Source: an uncultured Chitinophaga sp.
Lineage (GTDB): Bacteria; Bacteroidota; Bacteroidia; Chitinophagales; Chitinophagaceae
Direction of reading: 5' to 3'
NCBI RefSeq assembly: GCF_946479755.1
Contig: NZ_CAMLHC010000043.1
Location: forward strand, 1-52,375
Length of the DNA stretch: 52,375 bases
In this document: piece by piece, positions 43,023 to 50,754 of the stretch
Layout of the letters: the number at the start of each line of letters is the position of its first letter
Position numbering within the stretch: the first letter of the stretch is position 1
Translations under genes and position numbers: made by a program
The notes under the pieces: model-generated
Databases searched by the model: none
What the model was told of the DNA's origin: nothing
Seen by the model: the letters and a program-made list of their open reading frames with translations, nothing else

Positions 43023-44147
43023 ATGAAACTTTTCGACGTTTATCCTGTAAACGATATTATTATAGACAAAGCCGCCGGTTCCAACGTATGGGACGATAAG
43101 GGCACCGAATACCTGGACCTGTACGGCGGTCATGCTGTTATCTCTATCGGTCATACCCACCCGCACTATGTAAAAAGGCTGACCGACCAGCTGCATAAGG
43201 TAGGCTTCTATTCCAACTCTGTGAAGATGCCGCTGCAGGAAGAGCTGGCCACCTTGCTGGGCAAAGTGTCCGGTAAAGCAGACTATCAGCTGTTCCTGTG
43301 CAACTCCGGCGCCGAAGCCAACGAAAACGCGCTGAAACTGGCTTCTTTCTACAACGGTAAAAAGAAAGTGATCGCTTTCCGCAAAGCTTTCCACGGACGG
43401 ACCTCCCTCGCGGTGGCAGCCACCGACAACCCGAAGATCGTGGCGCCGGTGAACGAGACCGACAACGTGGTGTTTCTGCCATGGGAAGACGAAGCAGCGC
43501 TGGAAGCCGCTTTTAAACAACACGAAGTATCTTCTGTTATCATAGAAGGTATCCAGGGTGTAGGCGGTATCAATGTAGCCAGCGAGTCGTTTCTGCGCAA
43601 GATCCGGAGCCTGTGCGACGCGCACAACGCTGTTTTCATCGCCGACTCCGTACAATGCGGTTATGGCAGAAGCGGTAAATTCTTCTCCCATGATTTTGCC
43701 GGCGTGGATGCCGATATTTATTCCATGGCCAAAGGCATGGGTAATGGTTTCCCGATAGGCGGCATTATCGTTTCCCCGAAAATCAAAGCAGTACATGGTA
43801 TGCTGGGCACCACTTTTGGGGGTAACCACCTGGCCTGTGCAGCAGCCCTCGCCGTACTGGAAGTGATCGAAAGCGAAAAGCTGATCGACAACGCCGCCAG
43901 CGTAGGCGCTTACCTGATGGAAGAGCTGCGGAAGTTCTCCCAGGTAAAAGAAGTAAGGGGCCGCGGGCTGATGATCGGCATCGAGATGCCGGAAGAGCTG
44001 GCTCATGTAAGAAAGAACCTGCTGGGCGTACATAAGATCTTTACCGGAGAAGCCAAGCCGAACGTAATCCGGCTGCTGCCTTCCCTGGCACTGACCAAAG
44101 CCCATGCAGATCAGTTTTTGGAAGCGTTTAGAAAAGAAGTCAAATAG
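43023..44147 (+). CDS. argD: N-acylornithine aminotransferase
   Basis: This PLP class III aminotransferase makes N-acylornithine from the semialdehyde and glutamate. Of the 374 residues, CNSGAEANENALKLA binds the cofactor phosphate, FHGRTSLAVAATDNP follows, and the Schiff-base lysine is K237 in YSMAKGMGNGFPIGG. The usual DEVQTG is DSVQCG here, replacing Glu and Thr near the cofactor. It lies 33 nt after argC and 5 nt before argF'. Confidence 0.94.
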   Translation: MKLFDVYPVNDIIIDKAAGSNVWDDKGTEYLDLYGGHAVISIGHTHPHYVKRLTDQLHKVGFYSNSVKMPLQEELATLLGKVSGKADYQLFLCNSGAEANENALKLASFYNGKKKVIAFRKAFHGRTSLAVAATDNPKIVAPVNETDNVVFLPWEDEAALEAAFKQHEVSSVIIEGIQGVGGINVASESFLRKIRSLCDAHNAVFIADSVQCGYGRSGKFFSHDFAGVDADIYSMAKGMGNGFPIGGIIVSPKIKAVHGMLGTTFGGNHLACAAALAVLEVIESEKLIDNAASVGAYLMEELRKFSQVKEVRGRGLMIGIEMPEELAHVRKNLLGVHKIFTGEAKPNVIRLLPSLALTKAHADQFLEAFRKEVK

Positions 44148-44152
44148 CAATA

Positions 44153-45103
44153 ATGAAGCAATTTATTTCAACAGCAGATGTGCCTAGTGTCCCGCGGTTG
44201 GTGGACATTGCCATGAACTACAAGAAAAATCCTTTCATCGATAAGGAATTGGGAAAAAACAAAACGTTGGGAATGATTTTCCTGAATCCCAGTTTGCGAA
44301 CACGCTTAAGTACACAGGTAGCTGCTAAAAACCTGGGCATGGAAGCGGTGGTGTTCAACATCGACAAAGAAGGATGGGCGCTGGAGATGAATGACGGGGT
44401 AGTGATGAATGGTAATACCACCGAACACGTAAAAGAAGCTGCCGCCGTAATGGGGCAGTACTTCGATATACTGGCTATCCGCACCTTCCCGGGGTTGAAA
44501 GACAAACAAGAAGACTATACGGAGAAATATATCAACCAGTTCATTAAATACGCCGGCGTACCGGTGGTGAGCCTGGAAAGCGCTACCCTGCACCCTTTGC
44601 AGAGTCTGACCGATGTGATCACCATCAAAGAAAACTGGCAGCAGCCCCGCAAACCGAAAGTGGTGATGACCTGGGCGCCGCACGTAAAAGCGCTGCCGCA
44701 GGCTGTTCCCAACTCTTTCGCCCAGTGGATGAACGCATGGGGAGAGGTGGACTTTGTGATCGCCCATCCCGAAGGATATGAGCTGGACGAAAAATTCTCC
44801 GGCAACGCCCGTATCGAGTACAACCAGGACAAAGCCCTGGAAGGCGCTGACTTCGTGTATGTGAAAAACTGGTCTTCGTACAGGGATTACGGTAAGATCA
44901 CCTGCACAGACCCCAGCTGGATGGTGACCAATGATAAACTCAAACATACCAATACCGCCAAAGTAATGCACTGTCTGCCGGTGAGAAGGAATGTGGTGAT
45001 CGCGGACGAAGTGCTGGACGGACCTCAATCCATCGTGATCCCTGAAGCGGGCAACCGCGTATGGGCGGCACAGGCGGTATTAAGCGAAATATTGAAAGGA
45101 TAA
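44153..45103 (+). CDS. argF': N-acylornithine carbamoyltransferase (acetyl- or succinyl-ornithine type)
   Basis: The 316-residue enzyme carbamoylates an N-acylornithine, giving N-acylcitrulline. The carbamoyl-phosphate loop is NPSLRTRLST instead of OTCase STRTR, and GWALEMNDGVVMNGNTTEH, LESATLHPLQSLTD and HCLPVRRNVVIADEVLDGPQ match the AOTCase/SOTCase group. By recalled alignment, residue 90 is the specificity position (Pro90 in Bacteroides fragilis SOTCase, Glu92 in Xanthomonas AOTCase). Here it is Thr. The lack of Glu argues for succinyl-ornithine or a mixed preference. argB follows after 2 nt. Confidence 0.92.
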   Translation: MKQFISTADVPSVPRLVDIAMNYKKNPFIDKELGKNKTLGMIFLNPSLRTRLSTQVAAKNLGMEAVVFNIDKEGWALEMNDGVVMNGNTTEHVKEAAAVMGQYFDILAIRTFPGLKDKQEDYTEKYINQFIKYAGVPVVSLESATLHPLQSLTDVITIKENWQQPRKPKVVMTWAPHVKALPQAVPNSFAQWMNAWGEVDFVIAHPEGYELDEKFSGNARIEYNQDKALEGADFVYVKNWSSYRDYGKITCTDPSWMVTNDKLKHTNTAKVMHCLPVRRNVVIADEVLDGPQSIVIPEAGNRVWAAQAVLSEILKG

Positions 45104-45105
45104 TC

Positions 45106-45894
45106 ATGATTGATCTGTTTATTATCAAAGTAGGCGGAAACGTTATTGATAACCCGGTGTTGCTGCAGGCTTTCCTGGAGAAGTTTGCCACCATACCCGG
45201 TAAGAAGATACTGATACACGGTGGCGGTAAGATCGCCACCCGTATCGGCGATCAGCTGGGCATCGAGTCTAAATACGTAGATGGCCGTCGTATTACCGAC
45301 GCCGCCACGATCGATGTGGTGACCATGGTATATGGCGGGCTGGTGAATAAGCAGCTGGTAGCCAAACTGCAGGCCGCGCAATGCAACGCCATCGGGCTTA
45401 CCGGCGCAGACGCCAACATCATCCCTGCCACCAAAAGGCCGGTAAAAGAAATCGACTACGGTTTTGTAGGCGATGTAAAACCGGAAATGGTGCAGACAAC
45501 CGCGCTGAAAGCTTTGCTGGAAGCTGGCCTTACACCGGTGTTTGCCCCGCTTACCCACGATGGTAACGGTCAGATGCTGAACACCAATGCAGACACCATC
45601 GCCGCTTCGCTGGCCATCGCGTTGTCTGCCAGCTACCAGGTGAGGCTGATCTACTGTTTCGAGAAAAAAGGCGTGCTGCATGATCCGAACGATGACAACG
45701 CTGTCATCAACCTGATCAACAAAGACATCTACCAGCAGCTGCTGGCAGACAAGGTGCTGTCAGCCGGTATCCTGCCGAAGCTGGAGAACGCCTTCTCCGC
45801 CATTAATAACGGCGTGAAGGAAGTGCTGATAGGACACGCCGACGATGTGCTGAGCAATACCACCGATACGGTAGCAGGCACTTTAATATGCTAG
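45106..45894 (+). CDS. argB: N-acylglutamate kinase
   Basis: The protein has 262 residues from ATG 45106 (MIDLFIIKVGGNVIDN). The amino-acid kinase fold is marked by IIKVGGNVID, KKILIHGGGKIATRIGDQLG, DGRRITDAATIDVV and GLTPVFAPLTHDGNGQMLNTNAD. It phosphorylates N-acylglutamate, the usual feedback-controlled step. A start at 45061 would overlap argF' and adds residues not seen in the family. It is tightly coupled on both sides (2 nt and 3 nt). Confidence 0.95.
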   Translation: MIDLFIIKVGGNVIDNPVLLQAFLEKFATIPGKKILIHGGGKIATRIGDQLGIESKYVDGRRITDAATIDVVTMVYGGLVNKQLVAKLQAAQCNAIGLTGADANIIPATKRPVKEIDYGFVGDVKPEMVQTTALKALLEAGLTPVFAPLTHDGNGQMLNTNADTIAASLAIALSASYQVRLIYCFEKKGVLHDPNDDNAVINLINKDIYQQLLADKVLSAGILPKLENAFSAINNGVKEVLIGHADDVLSNTTDTVAGTLIC

Positions 45895-45897
45895 TCT

Positions 45898-46962
45898 ATG
45901 TGGAACGAAAAATTATACGACGTGGCTGTGGCGCTGTTAAAACAGCTCATAGCCACGCCTTCTTTAAGCCGGGAGGAAGATGGTACCGCCCAGGTGATCA
46001 GTGACTTCCTGACCGCCATGGACATACCGCATGAACGGCATCTGAACAACGTGTGGGCGGTCAACAAACATTTTGATCCCGCCAAACGTAATATCCTGCT
46101 GAACTCCCATCATGATACCGTGAAGCCCAATCCGCAGTATACCCGCGACCCTTTTAGTCCGGATGTGGAAGACGGCAAGCTGTTCGGGCTGGGCAGCAAT
46201 GACGCCGGCGGTTGCCTCGTGAGCCTGATCGCCACTTTCCTGCATTTCTATCACCGCACCGACCTCGGCTACAACTTTGTGCTGGCGGCTACTGCGGAAG
46301 AAGAGATCAGCGGCGCCAACGGTATCGAGAGCATTCTCGATAAGCTGCCGGCCATTGATTTCGCCATTGTGGGCGAGCCTACGCTGACGCAGCTGGCCAT
46401 CGCCGAAAAAGGACTGATGGTGCTGGACTGCACGGCTTACGGCAAGGCAGGCCATGCTGCGCGGGAAGAAGGCGAGAATGCGCTGTATAAAGCGCTGCCG
46501 GACATCACCTGGTTCCGCGATTTCCGTTTCCCTAAAGAATCGGAAACATTAGGGCCGGTAAAAATGAGCGTGACGGTTATCAACACTTCCAACAAGGCGC
46601 ACAATGTGGTGCCGGCAGACTGTAGTTTTGTGGTAGACGTACGCGCTACCGACCAGTACACGCTGGAAGAACTGTTGGAGATCATCCGCGCGAACGTACA
46701 ATGTGAGGTGAAGCCCCGTTCCATGCGGATGCGGCCTTCCTTCATACCGATGGACCATCCGTTTGTAAAAGCGGGCATCGCGCTGGGTAAAACGTGGTAC
46801 GGTTCTCCCACCACTTCAGACCAGGCGCTGATACCGGCTACCTCCGTGAAGATGGGGCCCGGCGATTCCGCCCGTTCACATACGGCAGATGAATTCATCT
46901 ACCTGGAAGAGATCAAAGCAGGTATCGATAGTTATATCCGGATATTGGAGATGATCCAGTAA
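45898..46962 (+). CDS. argE: M20 family N-acylcitrulline deacylase (ArgE type)
   Basis: This 354-residue metallopeptidase-fold enzyme has ILLNSHHDTVKPNPQ (metal His and Asp), GLGSNDAGGCLVSLIATF (bridging Asp), AATAEEEISGANGIES (catalytic and metal Glu) and VGEPTLTQLAIAEKGL, plus a dimerisation domain. In this pathway it should remove the acyl group from N-acylcitrulline rather than N-acetylornithine, because the carbamoyltransferase acts on acylated ornithine. It starts 3 nt after argB. Confidence 0.92.
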   Translation: MWNEKLYDVAVALLKQLIATPSLSREEDGTAQVISDFLTAMDIPHERHLNNVWAVNKHFDPAKRNILLNSHHDTVKPNPQYTRDPFSPDVEDGKLFGLGSNDAGGCLVSLIATFLHFYHRTDLGYNFVLAATAEEEISGANGIESILDKLPAIDFAIVGEPTLTQLAIAEKGLMVLDCTAYGKAGHAAREEGENALYKALPDITWFRDFRFPKESETLGPVKMSVTVINTSNKAHNVVPADCSFVVDVRATDQYTLEELLEIIRANVQCEVKPRSMRMRPSFIPMDHPFVKAGIALGKTWYGSPTTSDQALIPATSVKMGPGDSARSHTADEFIYLEEIKAGIDSYIRILEMIQ

Positions 46963-46967
46963 TCCCG

Positions 46968-47013
46968 CGCACACAAAGTTTTTAAGAGCGCAAAGGACGC
47001 TAAGCAGTTAGCG
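46968..47013. repeat. Half-element of the CGCAAAG repeat family
   Basis: Between argE and argH, CACACAAAGTTTTTAAGAG and CGCAAAGGACGCTAAG repeat the words of the palindromes at 7691-7866 and 21308-21493. Only one arm is present, with a small internal hairpin CGCTAA/TTAGCG. Confidence 0.5.
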
Positions 47014-47033
47014 TTTGCTATAAAATATTTTTT

Positions 47034-48368
47034 ATGAAACTGTGGCAAAAAGATAAGGCATCGCTGGATGCCGTAGAGAAATTCACGGTGGGCAAAGACC
47101 GTGAAATGGATGCCTTCCTGGCGCCGTTCGACGTGCTGGGCTCTATGGCGCACATCACTATGCTGCAAAGCATCGGACTGCTGGAAGCCGGTGAGCTGAC
47201 TATCCTGAAGCAGGAGCTGAAGAAGATCTACCAGGATATCCAGGATGGTAATTTTGCGCTGGAAGAAGGCGTAGAGGATATTCACTCACAGGTGGAGCTG
47301 CTGCTGACCCGTCGTTTAGGCGAAGTAGGTAAAAAGATACACAGCGGCCGTTCCCGTAACGACCAGGTGCTGGTAGACCTGAAGCTGTTCCTCCGTCACG
47401 AGTTGCAGACGATGGTGTCTTCCGTGAAAGCGCTGTTCGACCTGTTACAACAGAAAAGCGAAGAATACAAAGACCACCTGATCCCGGGATATACGCACCT
47501 GCAGATCGCCATGCCTTCCTCTTTCGGGTTGTGGTTTGGCGCTTATGCGGAGAGCCTGGTGGACGATCTCACCATGCTGCAGGGTGCTTATAAAGTGGTG
47601 AACAAAAATCCGCTCGGCTCCGCTGCCGGTTACGGTTCTTCGTTCCCCCTGGACCGTGAGATGACCACCCGCTTGCTCGGTTTCGACGCGCTCAACTATA
47701 ACGTGGTATACGCACAGATGGGCCGTGGTAAAACTGAAAAGATCGTCGCCTTTGCGCTGGCCGGCATCGCTGCTACCATCGCCAGGATGGCCATGGACGC
47801 GTGCCTGTTCATGAACCAGAATTTCGGCTTTATCAGTTTCCCGGATGAACTGACCACCGGTTCCAGTATCATGCCGCATAAGAAAAACCCGGACGTATGG
47901 GAACTGATCCGCTCTCATGGCAATAAGTTACAGGCACTGCCCAATGAAATCGCCATGATGATCACCAACCTGCCTTCCGGTTACCACCGCGATCTGCAGT
48001 TGCTGAAAGAGAACCTGTTCCCCGCTTTCCAGACGCTGCGCGATTGTATCGATATGAGCCGCCTTATGCTGGAGAATATCCGCATCAAAGAAAATATCCT
48101 CGATGATGATAAGTACCAGTACCTGTTCAGCGTGGAAGTGGTGAACAACCTGGTGCTGCAAGGCACGCCTTTCCGCGAAGCTTACAAGCAGGTAGGTATG
48201 GACATAGAAGGTGGTACTTTCTCTCCGTCTAAAGAAGTGAAACACACCCATGCCGGCAGCATCGGTAACCTGTGCACCGCGCAGATAGCCGCGCAGATGG
48301 ACACGGTACTCAAAGGGTTTCCGTTTGAAGCGGTGGAGAAAGCGATAGCGGAATTGCTGGAGAAGTAA
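47034..48368 (+). CDS. argH: Argininosuccinate lyase
   Basis: This enzyme splits argininosuccinate to arginine and fumarate, the last step of the pathway. The 444 residues carry VEDIHSQVELLLTRRLGE, KIHSGRSRNDQV, PGYTHLQIAMPSSFG, and the superfamily signature GSSIMPHKKNPDVWEL with the catalytic serine loop. It is the last gene of the operon, separated from argE by 71 nt that hold a CGCAAAG repeat arm, and is followed by a strong terminator. Confidence 0.97.
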   Translation: MKLWQKDKASLDAVEKFTVGKDREMDAFLAPFDVLGSMAHITMLQSIGLLEAGELTILKQELKKIYQDIQDGNFALEEGVEDIHSQVELLLTRRLGEVGKKIHSGRSRNDQVLVDLKLFLRHELQTMVSSVKALFDLLQQKSEEYKDHLIPGYTHLQIAMPSSFGLWFGAYAESLVDDLTMLQGAYKVVNKNPLGSAAGYGSSFPLDREMTTRLLGFDALNYNVVYAQMGRGKTEKIVAFALAGIAATIARMAMDACLFMNQNFGFISFPDELTTGSSIMPHKKNPDVWELIRSHGNKLQALPNEIAMMITNLPSGYHRDLQLLKENLFPAFQTLRDCIDMSRLMLENIRIKENILDDDKYQYLFSVEVVNNLVLQGTPFREAYKQVGMDIEGGTFSPSKEVKHTHAGSIGNLCTAQIAAQMDTVLKGFPFEAVEKAIAELLEK

Positions 48369-48392
48369 AGTTATCTTGATAAGGAAATAGTG

Positions 48393-48428
48393 ACCCTCTT
48401 CGTGATATGCGGAGAGGGTTTTTTATTT
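48393..48428 (+). terminator. Rho-independent terminator of the arginine operon
   Basis: A 10-bp stem (48393-48402 with 48410-48419, one G-T pair) and 7-nt loop is followed by TTTTTTATTTT. It lies 24 nt after the argH stop and marks the edge between the conserved operon and the A+T-rich accessory tract. Confidence 0.88.
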
Positions 48429-48449
48429 TCGGAGTGTGTGCGTTTTACC

Positions 48450-49385
48450 ATGAATACCAAATTATCATTGAATATCGGCGGTTTGCTGGCTGCACTTTCA
48501 GCCTGGGTTATTTTTGCCGATTGTTGTAAGTCGCCTTGTAAGGCATTCCTGGAAAAGTATCGTAAAGAGGATTTCTCCCCATTCAAAAACAAGTACATAC
48601 TGAATCGAGGTATAGATCATAGCGATCATTCGTCGATACTGTTTGTTTATGATGAAAGGGATGATGGTCCTTATATGGTTAAAGTCAACCGTACATCCGG
48701 GAAAATTGTAGGGACTAGCACGCATCTGATGAAAGACGCCAGTAACCCGGACAGTGTTTTTAAACAGCAGTTAGCCATGAAGTTCATTCGGTATCATGTA
48801 GATGGTTTAGATGTGGATAGTGTTGGTAATGTGTTTGTCTGGATAACACATGACCAGCCGGATTTGATAAGGGTGGCCGGGAAAATAGATATGCCTGGAT
48901 TTGATGAAAAGCACTATCGGGAGACGAAGGATAACTGGTATGTTAGCAAGGAATGTTGGGAGGAGACGATGTCGGGAAGTACCGCCGACGTGGTGAAGTA
49001 TCGTGGTTTCCTGATTTCCTGGAAAAAGGAGTTTTTATTTTTTCCGTCTGAGAATAATAGTGCTGCGGACTTTATAAAGTCTGTGCATCAAACCGGTTTT
49101 AGAGTGGAGACCGAAATCAGTACAGATATTATCGACAAGTTGGAATATAAGGTTGTTAGCTATAATTTTTATGATCATCAGAAAGATAAAGATACCATTG
49201 GTATAGTACCGGTGATTGTTTATTGCAGGCCTTATAATTCAAAAGCTGTGGATGGAGAAAAGAATAATCTGATTTTTTATTATGATGCTTATGAATCTGT
49301 TTATGAGTATCATGTATATAAAGACGTAAGTGTCCGTTTGGTTAGATATTCAGGGAGCTGCCTTTACAGAGAATCCGTGCCGTGA
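48450..49385 (+). CDS. Uncharacterised membrane-anchored or exported protein
   Basis: The protein has 311 residues from ATG 48450. The N-terminus MNTKLSLNIGGLLAALSAWV is a signal or anchor, ending FADCCKSPC; the Cys pair is not in a good lipobox. The rest is rich in aromatic and charged residues (YFNF/YDHQ-type strands) with no family I recognise. Base use is clearly more A+T-rich than in the arg genes, and rare-looking codons such as ATA and AGA are common, suggesting transfer. It sits at the start of the accessory tract ahead of immunity-like genes. An upstream in-frame start near 48390 lies inside the terminator and is unlikely. Confidence 0.6.
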   Translation: MNTKLSLNIGGLLAALSAWVIFADCCKSPCKAFLEKYRKEDFSPFKNKYILNRGIDHSDHSSILFVYDERDDGPYMVKVNRTSGKIVGTSTHLMKDASNPDSVFKQQLAMKFIRYHVDGLDVDSVGNVFVWITHDQPDLIRVAGKIDMPGFDEKHYRETKDNWYVSKECWEETMSGSTADVVKYRGFLISWKKEFLFFPSENNSAADFIKSVHQTGFRVETEISTDIIDKLEYKVVSYNFYDHQKDKDTIGIVPVIVYCRPYNSKAVDGEKNNLIFYYDAYESVYEYHVYKDVSVRLVRYSGSCLYRESVP

Positions 49386-49466
49386 GAATGGCAATAAACA
49401 GGGCAAGCAGTAATACAGCGAAAGCTTTTTTTGAGAAAACAGATACCAGTTAAGTAAGTACTACTT

Positions 49467-49751
49467 ATGAATATAGCAGAAGAAATTTTTATAGAAAAAG
49501 CGGTGGAAAGAGGAGGAATATTCCTTTATTCCAGAGGAATTGCCTTAGAGTTTGTAAAAACGTGTAGAAGCGAAAACATTCAGTTGTTGGGGATAGATGG
49601 ATTTTTGCTTGATGGTAATCGTATTCAACCCAGTATGGCGGATAGTATAGATTTTTCATCTTTATTTTTTGAAGGGGATATCTATCAAAAAGCGATAAGT
49701 TTTTTGGTAGTTAGACCTGATAGCATGTTTTTCGAGATAACATGTGCGTAG
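49467..49751 (+). CDS. Small immunity-like protein (possibly Imm40-type)
   Basis: The 94-residue soluble protein has no signal. The pattern GIFLYSRGIALEFVKTC, then LGIDGFLLDGNRIQPSMADSIDFSS and a C-terminal FEITCA, resembles small proteins I associate with polymorphic-toxin immunity families such as Imm40, with GIDxF...QPSxxxSIDF as the recognisable core. The family name is tentative. Support comes from the context: an isolated A+T-rich small gene a little over 1 kb before an Rhs gene, with a decayed fragment next to it. Confidence 0.5.
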   Translation: MNIAEEIFIEKAVERGGIFLYSRGIALEFVKTCRSENIQLLGIDGFLLDGNRIQPSMADSIDFSSLFFEGDIYQKAISFLVVRPDSMFFEITCA

Positions 49752-49926
49752 ATAGACCCGGGCAACCGTTGCTAAAGGGGGGGCTTGAAGGCGCCCTGAA
49801 TGGTGAGTAAGGGAAAACAAAAAGGTGATAAATGTTACCTACCGGGGAGATGCATTGAAAGGTGATAGTGGGTATCCCTACACGATGAGAATGCCAATAG
49901 AAGAGATATTACGCCAAAATAGTTAG
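49742..49926 (+). pseudogene. Possible decayed toxin C-terminal tip
   Basis: Two overlapping short frames read as one broken coding stretch. The first gives DRPGQPLLKGGLEGALNGE and stops at 49810. The second, open from 49807 to TAG 49926, gives INVTYRGDALKGDSGYPYT and ends IEEILRQNS. A seven-G run (49777-49783) lies in the first. The order tip then small gene matches toxin-immunity modules, but no toxin family is recognised and the stretch is short. Confidence 0.22.
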
Positions 49927-49955
49927 CGTCTTTATGGGATTCAATATAACAGAAA

Positions 49956-50425
49956 ATGATATTTATCGATAAAAACGAAGGATTAATCAATTATTTCACA
50001 GAGAAATTTAACCTGTTAAGTTCTAAGCTATATAAGGTGGATGTTTACAATGATATCGGGTCGGAATTAGCGATCGACCTGTATTTTGAGCTGTTGTATA
50101 CAGATGCTGAAAAATTCATCAAACTTAGCTTTAAGGGAATTAAGGTGTTTTCTTTCTATCATCAAAGGGATAGTTATTTCTACAATGTTGAGAGATATAA
50201 GTTTTTTAAAAGTAAAGAGTGTTATTATCTGTGTTTAGATCCTTGTGACGAGGAAGTGGTTGTTTCGGAAAGGGATCAGAACTTTATACTAGGAGATGAG
50301 GTGACAGGTTTTCTGGTACCTGGGATACTTTAATAGAGGACAGTTTAAGAGTCAGTGGGGATGAAGCTGATAGTCTGATAATAGCCTTTGCCAGGAAGTT
50401 AGATGGTGCTGTTGTTGATAGTTAA
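49956..50425 (+). pseudogene. Second small immunity-like gene, frameshifted near its 3' end
   Basis: The frame from ATG 49956 encodes 125 residues (MIFIDKNEGLINYFTEKF ... DQNFILGDEVTGF) and stops at 50333. The -1 frame is open past this point to TAA 50425 and reads SGTWDTLIEDSLRVSGDEAD... to GAVVDS, a natural-looking continuation. Adding one T to the run at 50309-50312 joins them into about 156 residues. It is therefore a one-base deletion or a sequencing error. No signal peptide is present and the composition is rich in Tyr, Phe and Asp, as in many immunity proteins. No family is recognised. Confidence 0.45.
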
Positions 50426-50523
50426 ACTAAGTTTAGGCTCTTTTGGATGAATTGGCTATTATGCTTTCTTGCTGAAAAATGGCAGCTAACCTGTCTTTGA
50501 AAAGACGTCATAAATACATACCT

Positions 50524-50531
50524 TAGATTTG
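50524..50531 (+). promoter_or_regulatory. Putative -7 element for the Rhs gene
   Basis: TAGATTTG fits TAnnTTTG. TTTG at 50496-50499 is 24 nt upstream, wider than usual. The rest of the 329-bp gap (50426-50754) shows no gene or strong hairpin. Confidence 0.3.
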
Positions 50532-50754
50532 TATTGTGTAACCCGAATCTGTGAAGATAAAACCAAATGCAGCAATTACCCGTTTTTCAGACCTATGTGT
50601 TGAATCCCGGATATAATTTTTTTTAAAGAGATTTTTACGAAGTATGGTACCTATGAAATGTTTGTTTAAAAAATGCCTGATTGCCCTGTTGTGTGCTGAT
50701 AACAAGCTACCCGATAATTCCCACCGGTCCTATTTACGTTTTCCAAATAAACCA

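Noticed and set aside
44153..45103. Ordinary ornithine carbamoyltransferase
   Set aside because: The carbamoyl-phosphate motif is SLRTR and the active-site loops match the acyl-ornithine group, and argE is present beside it.
49350..49440. A minus-strand stretch reading KKAFAVLLLALFIAILTARI that looks like a membrane helix, and on the plus strand a short frame ending FFEKTDTS
   Set aside because: Both are short, lack a proper start and lie at the 3' end of the 311-residue gene; a plausible helix arises by chance from an Ala/Arg-rich complement. It could be a remnant, but I cannot support it.
49467..50425. Insertion sequence remnants as the source of the A+T-rich tract
   Set aside because: No transposase motif, terminal inverted repeat or target duplication was seen between 48430 and 50754.
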